42,341 bases of DNA, taken from the NCBI RefSeq assembly GCF_001570485.1, contig NZ_BCTA01000030.1:1-42341 (forward strand), given 5' to 3'. Source of the DNA: Mycolicibacterium novocastrense. GTDB lineage: Bacteria; Actinomycetota; Actinomycetes; Mycobacteriales; Mycobacteriaceae. Below are positions 8,799 through 18,775 of the stretch, one piece after another. The translations under genes and the position numbers were made by a program. Each line of letters begins with the position of its first letter. Positions within the stretch are counted from its first letter, which is position 1. Under the pieces are notes generated by a model, which searched no databases, was not told the DNA's origin, and saw only the letters and a list, made by a program, of their open reading frames with translations.

Positions 8799-8872
8799 TG
8801 GGGCGGGCGGGGCTCGAACCCGCGACCAACGGATTATGAGTCCGCGGCTCTAACCGACTGAGCTACCGCCCC
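8799..8872 (-). tRNA. tRNA with CAT anticodon (Met, or Ile2)
   Basis: The cloverleaf is complete. Acceptor GGGGCGG pairs with CCGCCCC and has discriminator A at 8799. The D arm is GCTC...GAGC. The anticodon stem GCGGA/TCCGT (one G-T pair) encloses loop CTCATAA, and the T arm is GCGGG-TTCGAGC-CCCGC. CCA is not encoded. A CAT anticodon fits elongator methionine or the lysidine-modified isoleucine-2 tRNA; TTGGTCGC after the anticodon stem resembles bacterial Ile2 tRNAs. It is not the initiator type by its normal first base pair. Confidence 0.92.
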
Positions 8873-8909
8873 CGGCGCGTTGCGCGGCACCATCGTCCCA
8901 TATCGCGAT

Positions 8910-8967
8910 GTGCCCACCTCGCAGCGACTAATTCGCTGGCAGCGAATTTTCGCTGCAAGGTGGGCAC
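8910..8967. repeat. 58-bp nested hairpin between tRNA and AhpD-like gene
   Basis: Outer arms GTGCCCACCTCGCAGCGA (8910-8927) and TCGCTGCAAGGTGGGCAC (8950-8967) pair at 17 of 18 positions. Between them ATTCGCT (8931-8937) and AGCGAAT (8941-8947) form a perfect inner 7-bp hairpin. It lies 23 bases after the stop of the minus-strand AhpD-like gene and 37 bases before the tRNA, so it may be a terminator. The length and near-perfect symmetry would also fit a small palindromic repeat element or a processed structured RNA. Confidence 0.65.
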
Positions 8968-8990
8968 CTACAGCACCGTCCCCGGAGCCG

Positions 8991-9842
8991 TCAGGCGATA
9001 TCGGCGTACACCGGCTGCCCATCGCCGCCGATCGAGTATCGCTCGGTGCCCGATGTCACCCGCGGCGCATCGGCGCCCAGCGATACCGCGATCTTGTTGC
9101 ACGCATTGCGCATGACATCGAGCGTCAGCTCCAACGCCTGCTTCTCCGAGAAATTACGCCGTACCGCCGCAGCCACATCCGCCTCGATGCTCGCCGGCGA
9201 CCAGATCAGCGCATCGACGTACCGCAGCGCCGCCTTCTGCGCTTCGGTCAGGCTCTCGGCGGATTCATAGTCCTCGATCTGCCCGTACATCTCCTCCGAG
9301 CCGCCCGAATCCAACGCGTCGCCGTCGCGCAACGACTTGCACAACCTGCAGTTGTGCTGGGTCGCGGCCCGCAACCGGACGATCTCCGTCGTCACCGGAT
9401 CGAGCTCCCGTAACCGCGCCACCGCCGGTGCGAACCCGTTGAGCAGCGCATCGACGGGATCGGAGACCGGATCCCACTCGACCTCACTGACATGGCCGGG
9501 TCGACCCAAGCCCAGCGCTTCACAGCCCGCCCACGCCCGCGGCACGAAGTCCGCGATGAAGATCGCGACGACGGTCCGAAACGCGTTGTCGCCCAACGTC
9601 TCCAACAGCCGCTTGCGCTGGTTGTCGCCGATACCGGACACGTCGGTTGCGAACTGCTCGGCGAACGCCGCCACCACCCGGTCCGCTTCGGTGGCCTCGT
9701 CGAGAAGGTCGACATGGACCGCCAGCGGCGGCAACGACAACGACCGGCCGCACGTCAACCGGATCAGCGTGTCCCGTTGGCCGTCACCCGAGGACATCGC
9801 CACCAAGCCGGCGATTCGATCGGCAAGCTCATCAGCGCCCAC
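8991..9842 (-). CDS. AhpD/carboxymuconolactone-decarboxylase-like protein
   Basis: The 283-residue product is helical and carries the AhpD-family redox motif H163-N-C165-R-L-C168, a Cys pair with a nearby His. This superfamily includes peroxidase-type alkylhydroperoxidases and decarboxylases, so a thiol redox role is plausible but unproved. An N-terminal portion (about 1-120) seems to be a degraded second domain of the same fold. I start it at GTG 9842, 7 nt after the PmbA-like stop, because residues encoded further upstream overlap that gene and are Arg-rich shadow sequence. It follows the TldD/PmbA pair as the last gene of a likely three-gene operon. Confidence 0.8.
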   Translation of the reverse strand: MGADELADRIAGLVAMSSGDGQRDTLIRLTCGRSLSLPPLAVHVDLLDEATEADRVVAAFAEQFATDVSGIGDNQRKRLLETLGDNAFRTVVAIFIADFVPRAWAGCEALGLGRPGHVSEVEWDPVSDPVDALLNGFAPAVARLRELDPVTTEIVRLRAATQHNCRLCKSLRDGDALDSGGSEEMYGQIEDYESAESLTEAQKAALRYVDALIWSPASIEADVAAAVRRNFSEKQALELTLDVMRNACNKIAVSLGADAPRVTSGTERYSIGGDGQPVYADIA

Positions 9843-9849
9843 ACACCGA

Positions 9850-11223
9850 TTATTGCGCCTGACTGACCGAGGACATGTGAAAGTCGGGAATCCGCAACGA
9901 CGGCATCGACGCCCGCGTCGCCCAATCACCCCACTCGCGCGGCAACGTGACCTCGCCGGCGCCCGCCTCCGTCGCACGGCGCAGCAGGTCCAACGGGCTT
10001 TCGTTGAACCGGAAGTTGTTGACCGCCGCCGTCACCTCCCCGTCCTCGATCAGATACACGCCGTCCCGGGTCAGTCCCGTCAACAGCAGCACCGCCGGGT
10101 CGACCGCCCGCAGGTACCACAGCGTGCTCAGCAGCAGCCCGCGCTCGGTCCCCGCGATCATGTCCGCCAGTTCCGACTCCCCACCGGTCATCAGCAGGTT
10201 GTCCGCCGGCACCGCCGGGGCCGCGTCGAACTCCGCGGCGGCCGCCCGCGAATAGGCCAACGAGTTGATCGCGCCGTCGCGGATCCAGTCCACCCGGTCG
10301 ATGTCCATCCCGTTGTCGAACACCGAAATCCGTTCCGACGACATCGAGGTCGCGACGAACGGCGTGCACGCCAGTCCCGATGCGAACGGATCGGAGTACA
10401 GCGTCAACGGCAGGTCGGTCAGCCGCTCCCCCACCCGCGTGCCACCGCCCGGCGCCGAGAACGCCGTGCGGCCCTCCTGCGCGCCCCGCCCGTCCATCGC
10501 CCAGGTCAAGAAGATCATCAAGTCGGCGACCGCCGACGGCGGCAGAATCGTCTCGTAGCGGCCGGCGGGCAACTCCACGGTGCGCGCGGCCCACCCCAGG
10601 CGTGTCGACAACTCGTCGAGCATGGAATCGATTGGCACATCGACGAAGTCGGCGGTGCTGACACCGACCCACGCGCTGGCGCCGTCGCGTTTGCCGTTGA
10701 TCTCCACCGAACCCGTCGGCTGCGTGAACCGCCGCCGCAGCCCGCCCGAAGTCGCCACGAACGTCGTCTCCAGGATGTGCCGCGCATAGCCGTACAGCCG
10801 GTCGCTGCCGCGGAACCCACGGGCGAGGCCGTCGGCCACCGGCAGGAACACCTCCGCTCCGGTGTTCGGCACCGGCGCATCCCAATCCGGTGGTGCGTCG
10901 CCCCCGGCCAGTAACGGCGCGCTGTCGCGGGCCTCCGGCGCAGAGCGCGCCGCCTCCTGCGACGCCGCCACCAGACCGGCGATCGTCGACGGGTCGACCT
11001 CGCTGGACCGCACCGAGCCGACATGCAATGCACTGCCTTTGCGCACCACCGAGACCACCGTGGTGTAGCGCGTGGTCGACTCGCCGTTGGTGGTCATGGA
11101 GTTGCCCGCCCACCGCAACGACGCGTCGGCCCGATCGGTCACCAACACGACCGTGTCGTCGGCCCCACCCAACCGGGCCGCTTCGGCTAGCGCGGTCTCC
11201 ACCACCTGCTGCGCGCCGATCAT
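9850..11223 (-). CDS. PmbA/TldE-like metalloprotease-pair subunit
   Basis: This 457-residue member of the TldD/PmbA (U62) family lacks the HExxxH zinc site, as expected for the PmbA/TldE partner. In other bacteria TldD and TldE form a heterodimeric protease that degrades unfolded peptides and matures some modified peptides. The ATG at 11223 overlaps the TldD-like stop by 4 nt (ATGA), so the subunits are coupled. It appears to correspond to M. tuberculosis Rv2314c, next to Rv2315c and uspABC. The C-terminal GVYLIEDGEV...NNFRFNESP segment is typical of the family. The cellular substrate is unknown. Confidence 0.87.
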   Translation of the reverse strand: MIGAQQVVETALAEAARLGGADDTVVLVTDRADASLRWAGNSMTTNGESTTRYTTVVSVVRKGSALHVGSVRSSEVDPSTIAGLVAASQEAARSAPEARDSAPLLAGGDAPPDWDAPVPNTGAEVFLPVADGLARGFRGSDRLYGYARHILETTFVATSGGLRRRFTQPTGSVEINGKRDGASAWVGVSTADFVDVPIDSMLDELSTRLGWAARTVELPAGRYETILPPSAVADLMIFLTWAMDGRGAQEGRTAFSAPGGGTRVGERLTDLPLTLYSDPFASGLACTPFVATSMSSERISVFDNGMDIDRVDWIRDGAINSLAYSRAAAAEFDAAPAVPADNLLMTGGESELADMIAGTERGLLLSTLWYLRAVDPAVLLLTGLTRDGVYLIEDGEVTAAVNNFRFNESPLDLLRRATEAGAGEVTLPREWGDWATRASMPSLRIPDFHMSSVSQAQ

Positions 11224-12740
11224 GACCGTCCGCCTTCGGCCCGGGTGTTGAGCACGTTCACTGCGCGGAACAACGCCGACGGGCAGCCGTGGCTCACCGC
11301 CGCCACCTGCCCGGGTTGCGCCTTGCCACAGTTGAACGCCCCGCCGAGCCGCCACGTCGACGGTCCACCGACGGCCTCCAGCGAGCCCCAGAAGTCCGTC
11401 GTCGTCGCCTGGTATGCGACATCGCGCACTTGGCCGTCGAGCCGGCCGTCGCGGATGCGGAAGAACCGCTGCCCGGTGAACTGGAAGTTGTAGCGCTGCA
11501 TGTCGATCGACCAGCTTTTGTCGCCGACGACGTAGATGCCGTCGTCGACGCGGGCGATCAGGTCCTCGGTGCTCACCTCGTCGGCGCTCGGCTCCAGCGA
11601 CACGTTGGCCATCCGCTGGATCGGCACGTGGTGCGGCGAATCGGCGTAGGCGCACCCGTTGGAGCGCTTCACCCCGAGCCTCGGTGCGAACACCCGGTCC
11701 AGTTGGTATCCGACGAAGACACCGTCGCGCACCAGGTCCCACTTCTGCGCCTGCACTCCCTCGTCGTCGAATCCCACCGTCGCCAAACCGTATTCAACGG
11801 TCCGGTCGGCGGTCACGTTCATGGCCAGTGAGCCGTAGCGCATGGTGCCCAGCTTGTCGGGCGTGGCGAAGGACGTCCCCGCGTAAGCGGCCTCGTATCC
11901 GATCGCCCGGTCGTATTCGGTGGCGTGGCCGACCGATTCGTGGATCGTGAGCCACAGATTCGACGGATCGATGACGAGATCGGTCGGCCCGGCCGTGACG
12001 CTGGGCGCCTTGACCTTCTCGGCCAGCCACGCCGGCAGCATGGCCAGTTCCTCGGTCCAGTTCCACACGTCGTCGCCGGCGACGTACTCCCATCCCCGTG
12101 CCGTCGGCGGGGCCAGTGTGCGCATGGTCTCGAACGTCCCGGCCGCGGCGTCGACGGCGACCGCCTCCAGCGACGGCTGCACCCGAACCCGCTGCTGGGT
12201 GATCGTCGAGCCGAACGTATCGGCGTAGAACGTCTGCTCCTTGGCGGTGTGCAGGCCGGCCGAGACGTGGTCGACACCGTCGGCAGCCAACAGTCGCCCG
12301 GAGTATTCACCGAGCACCGCCAGCTTGTCGGATGTGCCGACGGTGAACGGGTCGATCCGATAGTCCGAAACCCAAGTGGCGTCCGAATACACGGGTTCGT
12401 GAGCCAACTCGATGCGCTCGGCGTTCAGGGCCGCCAGAGTTCGTGCCACCCCGACGGCGCGGCGCGCGGTCGCGGCGGCGACCTCCGCACTGAGCTCGGC
12501 ATGCGAGGCAAAACCCCACGTCCCATCGACGAGCACCCGGACCGCCAGGCCGATCTCCCGGTCGACGACCGCGGTCTGCAGTTCCCCGTCGCGCAACTGC
12601 ACGAACTCCGACGTGATCGCGTGGATGCGTAGGTCGGCGTAGCTGGCGCCGGCGGCCAGCGCCGCCGACGTCGCCGCGTCGGCCAGCTCTGTGCGCGGCA
12701 GGTCGAGGAAGTCGGAGTCCACTGGTCGGGTAGCCCTCAC
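11220..12740 (-). CDS. TldD-like zinc metalloprotease subunit
   Basis: The 506-residue catalytic partner of the PmbA-like protein carries the zinc motif H267-E-S-V-G-H272 (HExxxH) characteristic of TldD, which cleaves peptides in the cytoplasm. I start at GTG 12740, since the open frame continues far upstream through uspA only as antisense shadow. It ends with an ATGA overlap with the PmbA-like gene. The start lies just 37 bp from that of uspA on the other strand, so both promoters share a very short divergent spacer containing a palindrome. This gene order matches Rv2315c-Rv2316 of M. tuberculosis. Confidence 0.88.
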   Translation of the reverse strand: MRATRPVDSDFLDLPRTELADAATSAALAAGASYADLRIHAITSEFVQLRDGELQTAVVDREIGLAVRVLVDGTWGFASHAELSAEVAAATARRAVGVARTLAALNAERIELAHEPVYSDATWVSDYRIDPFTVGTSDKLAVLGEYSGRLLAADGVDHVSAGLHTAKEQTFYADTFGSTITQQRVRVQPSLEAVAVDAAAGTFETMRTLAPPTARGWEYVAGDDVWNWTEELAMLPAWLAEKVKAPSVTAGPTDLVIDPSNLWLTIHESVGHATEYDRAIGYEAAYAGTSFATPDKLGTMRYGSLAMNVTADRTVEYGLATVGFDDEGVQAQKWDLVRDGVFVGYQLDRVFAPRLGVKRSNGCAYADSPHHVPIQRMANVSLEPSADEVSTEDLIARVDDGIYVVGDKSWSIDMQRYNFQFTGQRFFRIRDGRLDGQVRDVAYQATTTDFWGSLEAVGGPSTWRLGGAFNCGKAQPGQVAAVSHGCPSALFRAVNVLNTRAEGGRS

Positions 12741-12742
12741 GC

Positions 12743-12758
12743 CACCACCGTAGTGGTG
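12743..12758. promoter_or_regulatory. Palindrome in the tldD-uspA spacer
   Basis: A perfect inverted repeat, CACCAC-CGTA-GTGGTG, lies near the middle of the 37-bp gap between the divergent tldD-like and uspA starts. It could be an operator for a regulator acting on both units. GC-rich 6-bp arms can occur by chance in this genome, so this is only a candidate. Confidence 0.35.
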
Positions 12759-12777
12759 CCGCCGTGGGGCCGCTTTA

Positions 12778-13656
12778 ATGACTCGGATGGCACAACGGCG
12801 CCGCACCACCGCGACCGCGTACGCACTCCTGGCCCCGAGCCTGTTCGGAGTCGTCGCGTTCATGCTGCTGCCGATGCTGGTGGTGGCCTGGCTGTCGCTG
12901 CACCGGTGGGACCTGCTGAGCCCGATGGAGTTTGTGGGCCTGCGCAATTGGCACTCGGTGCTGACCGACCCGTCCTTCGGCACCTCGCTGGTCGTCACGG
13001 TGGTGTTCGTCGTGCTGGTGGTGCCCGTGCAGACCGTCCTCGGATTGATCGCCGCCGCGCTGCTGGCCCGCGGGCTGCCCGGCAGCGGCTTCTTCCGGAC
13101 CTTGTACGTGCTGCCGTGGATCTGCGCACCGCTGGCGATCGCGGTGCTGTGGCGCTGGATCCTGGCACCCACCGACGGGGCGGTCAGCGCCGTGCTCGGC
13201 CGCCAGGTCGGATGGCTCACCGATCCGACGCTCGCACTGCCGGTGGTGTCGGCGGTGGTCGTGTGGACCAACGTGGGATACGTGACGCTGTTCTTCCTGG
13301 TCGGCATCCTCAACATCCCCGAGGACGTCCACAACGCCGCCCGCACCGACGGCGCGACGGCGTGGCAGCGGTTCCGGCACATCACCCTGCCGATGTTGCG
13401 GCCGACGTTGTTCTTCGTGCTGGTGACCGGAATCATCAGCGCCGCCCAGGTTTTCGACACCGTGTACGCGTTGACCGGCGGCGGTCCGCAGAACCGGACC
13501 GACCTGGTGGCGCACCGCATCTACGCCGAGGCGTTCGGCACTGCGGCGGTGGGTCGGGCCGCGGTGATGGCGGTGGTGTTGTTCGGCCTGCTGGTCGGCG
13601 TGACCATCGTCCAGCAGCTGTATTTCCGTCGACGGATCAGCTATGACCTCACCTAG
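12778..13656 (+). CDS. uspA: Sugar ABC importer permease UspA
   Basis: This 292-residue MalF/UgpA-type inner-membrane permease has six membrane segments and the EAA-loop motif EDVHNAARTDGATAWQRF (around 180-200), which docks on the ATPase. It matches M. tuberculosis UspA (Rv2316) in sequence style and in gene order after the TldD pair. A second ATG at 12787 is equally possible as the start. It overlaps uspB by 14 bp. No ATPase gene accompanies uspABC, so the transporter would have to borrow a shared MsmK/UgpC-type ATPase, as suggested for other mycobacterial sugar importers. It forms the permease heterodimer with UspB. Confidence 0.9.
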   Translation: MTRMAQRRRTTATAYALLAPSLFGVVAFMLLPMLVVAWLSLHRWDLLSPMEFVGLRNWHSVLTDPSFGTSLVVTVVFVVLVVPVQTVLGLIAAALLARGLPGSGFFRTLYVLPWICAPLAIAVLWRWILAPTDGAVSAVLGRQVGWLTDPTLALPVVSAVVVWTNVGYVTLFFLVGILNIPEDVHNAARTDGATAWQRFRHITLPMLRPTLFFVLVTGIISAAQVFDTVYALTGGGPQNRTDLVAHRIYAEAFGTAAVGRAAVMAVVLFGLLVGVTIVQQLYFRRRISYDLT

Positions 13657-14470
13657 CCGGGTCGCGTCGGCCGTCCTCATCTACCCCGTTCTGCTGGCGG
13701 GCGCGTTGATCACGCTGGCGCCGTTCATCCTCGGCGCGATGGCCTCGCTGCGCGATCCGCGCACATTCGATACGGCCTCACCGCTGTCACCGCCGTCACC
13801 GCCGACACTGCAGAATTACGCGAACCTGGCCGATGCCGGTTTCGGGCGGGCCGTCGTCGTGACCGCGTTGATGACCGCGGTGATCCTGCTCGGTCAACTG
13901 ACGTTCTCCGTGCTGGCGGCGTATGCGTTCGCACGTCTGCGGTTTCCCGGGCGCGACGCGCTGTTCTGGGGGTACGTCGCGACGCTGATGGTGCCGGCGA
14001 CGGTCACCGTGGTGCCGCTGTACCTGATGATGGCCGAGGCGGGCCTGCGCAACACCTTCTGGGCGTTGGTGCTGCCGTTCATGTTCGGTTCGCCGTACGC
14101 GATCTTCCTGCTGCGCGAGTACTTTCGCGGCATCCCGGGCGACCTCATCAACGCCGCCCGCATCGACGGCGCGAACACGCTGGACGTCATCGTGCACGTG
14201 GTATTGCCGGCGAGCAGGCCGATCCTGGTGACGTTGGCGCTGATCACCGTTGTCTCGCAGTGGAACAGCTTCATGTGGCCGCTGGTGATCACCAGCGGCA
14301 ACCAGTGGCAGGTGCTGACGGTGGCGACGGCGGGTCTGCAGTCGCGCTACAACGCGCAGTGGCCGCTGGTGATGGCGGCGACGACGGTGGCGATCGTGCC
14401 GCTGCTGGTGTTGTTCGTCGCGCTGGGACGCCACATCGTGCGCTCGATCGTGGTGACGGGGCTGAAATGA
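13643..14470 (+). CDS. uspB: Sugar ABC importer permease UspB
   Basis: This 275-residue MalG/UgpE-type permease is the second half of the importer channel. It has six membrane segments and the EAA-loop motif GDLINAARIDGANTLDVI near residue 170. It overlaps uspA by 14 bp and its TGA overlaps the uspC ATG (ATGA), so the three genes form a tightly coupled operon. It matches M. tuberculosis UspB (Rv2317) by order and family. The periplasmic face should receive substrate from UspC. Confidence 0.9.
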   Translation: MTSPSRVASAVLIYPVLLAGALITLAPFILGAMASLRDPRTFDTASPLSPPSPPTLQNYANLADAGFGRAVVVTALMTAVILLGQLTFSVLAAYAFARLRFPGRDALFWGYVATLMVPATVTVVPLYLMMAEAGLRNTFWALVLPFMFGSPYAIFLLREYFRGIPGDLINAARIDGANTLDVIVHVVLPASRPILVTLALITVVSQWNSFMWPLVITSGNQWQVLTVATAGLQSRYNAQWPLVMAATTVAIVPLLVLFVALGRHIVRSIVVTGLK

Positions 14471-15798
14471 GTGTGCGGCCGAGGTTTTCCACGTTGTTCG
14501 CTGCGGGTGTGGCGCTGACGGGTGTGCTGCTGCTGGTGGCGGCCATGCTGCTCGGGCAACCGGACCACGCGGGCGGGCGCACCGTGGTGACCGTGCGACT
14601 GTGGGACGAGCAGGTGGCCGCGGCCTACCGCGAGTCGTTCGCCGAGTTCGAGCGCGCGCACCCCGGCATCGAGGTGCGCGTGAACGTCGTCGCCTACTCG
14701 ACGTACTTCGACAGCCTGCGCACCGATGTCGCGGGTGGTGGCGCCGACGACATCTTCTGGATCAGCAACGCCTACTTCGCCGAATACGCCGACAGCGGCC
14801 GCCTGATGGACATCGATCGCACGATGGGCGCGCGGGCGTGGGAACCATCGGTCGTCGAGCAGTTCACCCGCGACGGAACTCTGTGGGGGGTACCGCAACT
14901 GACCGACGGCGGCATCGCGCTGTACTACAACGCCGACCTACTTTCCGCGGCGGGTATCGAAGAGGGCGAGTTGACCACGCTGCGCTGGTCCCCGGATTCC
15001 GCCGTCGACACACTGCGTCCACTGTTGGCCCGCCTCACCCTCGACCACGAGGGCCGCACCGCCGATGCTGCGGGTTTCGACGCGCAGCGGATCCGGCAGT
15101 GGGGCTACAACGCCGCCAACGATCTGCAGGGCATCTACCTCAACTACATCGGTTCGGCGGGCGGGGTCTTCGCCGTCGGCGACCGGTTCGCGTTCGACAA
15201 CCCGCAGGCCGCCCAGGCGTTCAGTTATCTGGTGGGGCTGATCAACACCGAGCACGTCGCCCCGCCGGCGTCGGCGACCAACGACAACGGAGACTTCTCC
15301 CGCAACCAGTTCCTGCAGGGCAGGATGGCGCTGTTTCAGTCCGGAACGTACAACCTGGCGGCGGTCGCCGATGCCGCCCCGTTCCGCTGGGGTGTCGCGC
15401 TGCTGCCCGAAGGCCCAGTCGGTCGCGTCAGCGTGACGAACGGGATTGCCGCCGCCGGCAATTCGGCCACCGCGCATCCGGAGGCGGTGCGCGAGGTGTT
15501 GGCGTGGATGGGCGGTGCCCGCGGCAACGCGTATCTCGGTGCCGGTGGCGCGGCGATTCCCGCGGTGCTCGACGCGCGGCGGGTCTACCACGAGTACTGG
15601 CGTTCCCGCGGCGTCGACGTCAGCCCGTTCTTCGATGTGCTCGACGGCGTTCGCATCGAGGCACCCGGCGGCGCCGGCTTCGCCGCGGGGTTCGACGCGC
15701 TCAAGCCCTATTTCGACGAGATGTTCCTCGGCCGACGCGACGTGGCGACAACGCTGCGCAAGGCTCAGGAGGCCGCGAACGCCGCCGCGCAGCGGTAG
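14467..15798 (+). CDS. uspC: Sugar-binding protein UspC
   Basis: This is the extracytoplasmic substrate-binding component of the importer (443 residues, family 1 SBP fold). M. tuberculosis UspC (Rv2318) is reported to bind amino-sugar ligands, so recycling of cell-wall amino sugars is the likely role. Residues 8-30 are strongly hydrophobic, but no cysteine follows, so there is no lipobox: the protein is either anchored by that segment or cleaved and released. The ATG at 14467 overlaps the uspB stop. It converges with the ECF T-component gene with only 3 bases between the two stop codons, and I see no terminator hairpin there. Confidence 0.9.
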   Translation: MSVRPRFSTLFAAGVALTGVLLLVAAMLLGQPDHAGGRTVVTVRLWDEQVAAAYRESFAEFERAHPGIEVRVNVVAYSTYFDSLRTDVAGGGADDIFWISNAYFAEYADSGRLMDIDRTMGARAWEPSVVEQFTRDGTLWGVPQLTDGGIALYYNADLLSAAGIEEGELTTLRWSPDSAVDTLRPLLARLTLDHEGRTADAAGFDAQRIRQWGYNAANDLQGIYLNYIGSAGGVFAVGDRFAFDNPQAAQAFSYLVGLINTEHVAPPASATNDNGDFSRNQFLQGRMALFQSGTYNLAAVADAAPFRWGVALLPEGPVGRVSVTNGIAAAGNSATAHPEAVREVLAWMGGARGNAYLGAGGAAIPAVLDARRVYHEYWRSRGVDVSPFFDVLDGVRIEAPGGAGFAAGFDALKPYFDEMFLGRRDVATTLRKAQEAANAAAQR

Positions 15799-15801
15799 CC
15801 A

Positions 15802-16647
15802 TCACCGAGTGACGGCGCTGGTTCCCGCCACCGTCAACTCCAGCGCCAACGCCGTCCCGCACACTGCGGCGACGATGAGGAACGCCCACCAGTCAATGGC
15901 TTTGGGTCCCGACGGTGCGGCAGAGATCTGCCCGGCACCGCCGCGTGCGGTGATCGCATCGCCCATCTCGTCGGCGCGCCGCAGCGCGACGGTGATAGCG
16001 GCGGCCAACAGATCGATCGCTTCGAGCCACCAGCGACGCCACCGTCCGCGGCGGCGTGTGTGCACCTGCTTCGGGCGCAGATTGCGTGCGGCGTAGAGCA
16101 CGCGGAACTCGTCGATCAGCATCGGGAACGCGCGCAGCGCCAACGCCAGTGCCACCGCCCATTCGTCGACCGGTATCCGGAACACCCGAAGCGGCCTGCC
16201 CAGTTTCGCGACCGCAGGCGCGATCTCGGCGACGTTCGTCGTCCATGAGACCATCGCCCCCAGACCGAGCAGCACGATCGACAGCGCGGTGATGCGCAGG
16301 AAATTCAGCAGGCCGCCAAGCCCGACGTCGATCGAACCCATCGAGATGATCGGGCTGCCGCCGGCGAAGGTGGCCGTCAATCCGCCGAGGAACAGCAGGA
16401 ACCACAGCCAGCCGGGTATCGACGGGAGCACGCCGCGCGAGATGTTGGCCAGCCGAGCCGAGACGAGCACCAGAAGCGCGACCGCGCCGATCGGCACCCA
16501 GCCCGGGTAGAACGTCATCAATACGCCGATGGCCGCGACCAGCAGAAGCTTCGTACCCGCCCACAGTTGGTGGATCACGCTGTTGCCGGGCACGGGCCGC
16601 AGCAGCACGACACCCCTGCGCTGTCGACGCTTCGTCGGCGCCGTCAT
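15802..16647 (-). CDS. ECF transporter T component (EcfT/CbiQ-like)
   Basis: This 281-residue membrane scaffold of an energy-coupling-factor vitamin or metal importer has several membrane segments (about 25-150), then the coupling helices with Ala-Arg signatures YAARNLRPK near 190 and AITARGGAG near 245 that contact the ATPases. I start at ATG 16647, which overlaps the stop of the fused ATPase gene by 4 nt. It corresponds by order to M. tuberculosis Rv2325c. The substrate is not revealed, because the S domain in the neighbouring fusion is not a recognised vitamin-specific type. Confidence 0.85.
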   Translation of the reverse strand: MTAPTKRRQRRGVVLLRPVPGNSVIHQLWAGTKLLLVAAIGVLMTFYPGWVPIGAVALLVLVSARLANISRGVLPSIPGWLWFLLFLGGLTATFAGGSPIISMGSIDVGLGGLLNFLRITALSIVLLGLGAMVSWTTNVAEIAPAVAKLGRPLRVFRIPVDEWAVALALALRAFPMLIDEFRVLYAARNLRPKQVHTRRRGRWRRWWLEAIDLLAAAITVALRRADEMGDAITARGGAGQISAAPSGPKAIDWWAFLIVAAVCGTALALELTVAGTSAVTR

Positions 16648-18683
16648 GACAGTCCCCCCGCCGTCGTCGGTGCGGGCACCAGCACGCCACCTTCCAGATG
16701 CAAAGTGCGCGGGCACAATTCCTCCAGCCCGGCGAAGTCGTGCGAGATCACGACGACAGTCAGCCCGGCGCGGCGGCGAAGGTCGACCAGCAGCCGCAGC
16801 AGGCCCCGCTGACTCGCGGCGTCCAGGCCGGCCAGCGGCTCGTCGAGGATGAGGGCCCGTGGCGAGCGGGCGAGCAGTCCGGCGAGGACGACGCGACGCA
16901 TCTGTCCCCCGCTGAGCTGGTCGATGCGCCGCTGCGCCAGCGTGGAATCCAGGCCGACGGTCGAGAGCGCCTCGGTGACCCGCGCGCGATCACGCGGCGA
17001 GAACCCGGCGGCCGACGCGATCTCGAGATCGACCCGGCTGCGCATCAGCTGCAGCCGCGCCGCTTGGAACGAGATCGCCGCGGCGCCAACTTGATCCGAC
17101 GCCGGCTTCCCGTCGAGCAGGCATTGGCCTGCGGTGGGTTCCGTCAGACCCGCCATGATCCAGGCCAGCGTGGACTTGCCCGACCCGTTGAGGCCGTGGA
17201 TCAACAGGCCGTCGCCCTCGTGAACCGTGAAGGTGATGTCGCGCAGTGCCGTCGCGGCCCACGGTGTGCCGCTGCCGTACTCGTGGCTGACGTCCACCAG
17301 TTCCAGCACGGGAGCGGCATCGGCACCCGGAGCGACTGTCCCGGCTGGGGCGTCGGCCGATTCCACCATGTCGGTGTTGTCGGTGGCGCCGCCGTTACCG
17401 GACAGGTCGACGGTGCGGTCGGCGGCGTCGGCCTCGTCGTTGTAGTGGGTGATGTGCACCAGCGACATCTGGTGGCGCCGCGTCAACCCGGACAGCACCG
17501 ACATCAGACCTTCCCGGCCCTGCTGATCGACCATGCTGGTGACCTCGTCGGCGATCAACAGCGACGGCTCGCGCGCCAGCGCCGCCGCGACGGCAAGGCG
17601 CTGCAGTTCGCCGCCCGACAGCCCGCCGGTGTTGCGTTCGGCCAGCCCGTCGAGACCCACCTCGGCGAGCAACTGACCGACGTCGGTGGCCTTACCGGGT
17701 GGCAGCCCCCAGACCACGTCGTCGGCGACGCGGGTGCCGAGCACCTGACTCTCCGGGTGCTGCATGACGACCGCCGTGCCGCCGATGCGGCCCAGTCCGA
17801 CAGCGCCCGGCCGTTCGATGACCCCGGCCGTCGGCTCGCGCCCGGCCAGCATCAGCATCAGCGTCGTCTTGCCCGAGCCGTTGGCGCCCGTCACCGCGAG
17901 GTGCTCACCCGGTTCCACGCTCAGCGACACCGGTCCCAGCGCGTCGTGGTCGGCGCTCGGATACCGGAACCGGACGTCGCGCAGCCGGGCCGGGACCGGG
18001 GCGATCGCGCCGACGTCTCTGGAGGACTCCAGTTTGTGGACATCGGGGATGCCGGCCAGCCGCTCCATCACCCGCGACAGGGCCCACCATCCGACGAGGC
18101 TGACGAAGGTGATCGACATCACCCCGGCGCCGAAGAACAACAGCGGCCAGTAGTCGAGCGCCGTCGCGAAGTCGCGCTTGAGTCGCTCGGCCGCACCCTC
18201 CATATCGGGGATGCGGGCGATCACCGCGGCCAGGCCGTTGATGTTGGCGGTGACGGACTCGAAGATCAGGTGACGCAGCCGCGACAGGATCGACAGCGCC
18301 GCCACCACCGCCGTGCCGAACACCGCCCCGGCGATCAGCGCGGCGAACAGCACGGTCGGGGTGCCGCGTCCGCGGCGTTTGACGATGCCGGTCAGCCCGC
18401 CGATGTATGCGCAGTTGACGACGGTCATGAACCCGCCCATGCCCGCGATCAGGAACGCGATGATGCCGCCGGCGACGGTCGCGGTGAGCAGCACCCGCAG
18501 CCGGTAGCGGTAGGCCAGCAGCCCCATCGGCACCGTGCCCAGCAGCGAGAGTCCCGCCGCGAACGGGACGACCACGGAGATGATCGCGGTGGCCGCGCAG
18601 AGCGCCGCCATGACGGAGGCCTGCGCGAGTTCGACGGGACGCAAACGACCGGTACGGCGAGTCAGGCCCCCGGTCGCGGTCAT
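16644..18683 (-). CDS. ECF transporter fusion: S-like membrane domain plus two ATPases
   Basis: The 679-residue protein combines three ECF parts. Residues 15-205 form a membrane domain with about five to six segments, like DUF2232-type S components. The first ATPase domain has Walker [10 protein letters not shown] (266-274), signature LSGGE (355-359) and Walker B LLIADE (375-380). The second has Walker [10 protein letters not shown] (497-505), LSGGQ (590-594) and LILDEP (611-616). With the downstream T protein this would be a complete importer from two genes. I start at ATG 18683 since upstream codons overlap the divergent promoter. It matches the layout of M. tuberculosis Rv2326c. Confidence 0.88.
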   Translation of the reverse strand: MTATGGLTRRTGRLRPVELAQASVMAALCAATAIISVVVPFAAGLSLLGTVPMGLLAYRYRLRVLLTATVAGGIIAFLIAGMGGFMTVVNCAYIGGLTGIVKRRGRGTPTVLFAALIAGAVFGTAVVAALSILSRLRHLIFESVTANINGLAAVIARIPDMEGAAERLKRDFATALDYWPLLFFGAGVMSITFVSLVGWWALSRVMERLAGIPDVHKLESSRDVGAIAPVPARLRDVRFRYPSADHDALGPVSLSVEPGEHLAVTGANGSGKTTLMLMLAGREPTAGVIERPGAVGLGRIGGTAVVMQHPESQVLGTRVADDVVWGLPPGKATDVGQLLAEVGLDGLAERNTGGLSGGELQRLAVAAALAREPSLLIADEVTSMVDQQGREGLMSVLSGLTRRHQMSLVHITHYNDEADAADRTVDLSGNGGATDNTDMVESADAPAGTVAPGADAAPVLELVDVSHEYGSGTPWAATALRDITFTVHEGDGLLIHGLNGSGKSTLAWIMAGLTEPTAGQCLLDGKPASDQVGAAAISFQAARLQLMRSRVDLEIASAAGFSPRDRARVTEALSTVGLDSTLAQRRIDQLSGGQMRRVVLAGLLARSPRALILDEPLAGLDAASQRGLLRLLVDLRRRAGLTVVVISHDFAGLEELCPRTLHLEGGVLVPAPTTAGGLS

Positions 18684-18759
18684 TGCACGATTCTGCCAGT
18701 CGCGACCGGGCCGGCCACACGGCGCTGTGATCGGTTGGGCCGGAACCGGCGCTTGGAAC

Positions 18760-18768
18760 ACATAATGT
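18760..18768 (+). promoter_or_regulatory. Palindromic -10 region of the marR gene
   Basis: ACATAATGT is a near-perfect palindrome around a central A. It contains CATAAT, a good -10 box ending 9 nt before the ATG at 18776, so the transcript would be leaderless or nearly so. A MarR dimer binding here would block its own promoter and, across a 92-bp spacer, possibly the divergent ECF operon. Inferred from position and symmetry. Confidence 0.4.
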
Positions 18769-18775
18769 TGTCGGC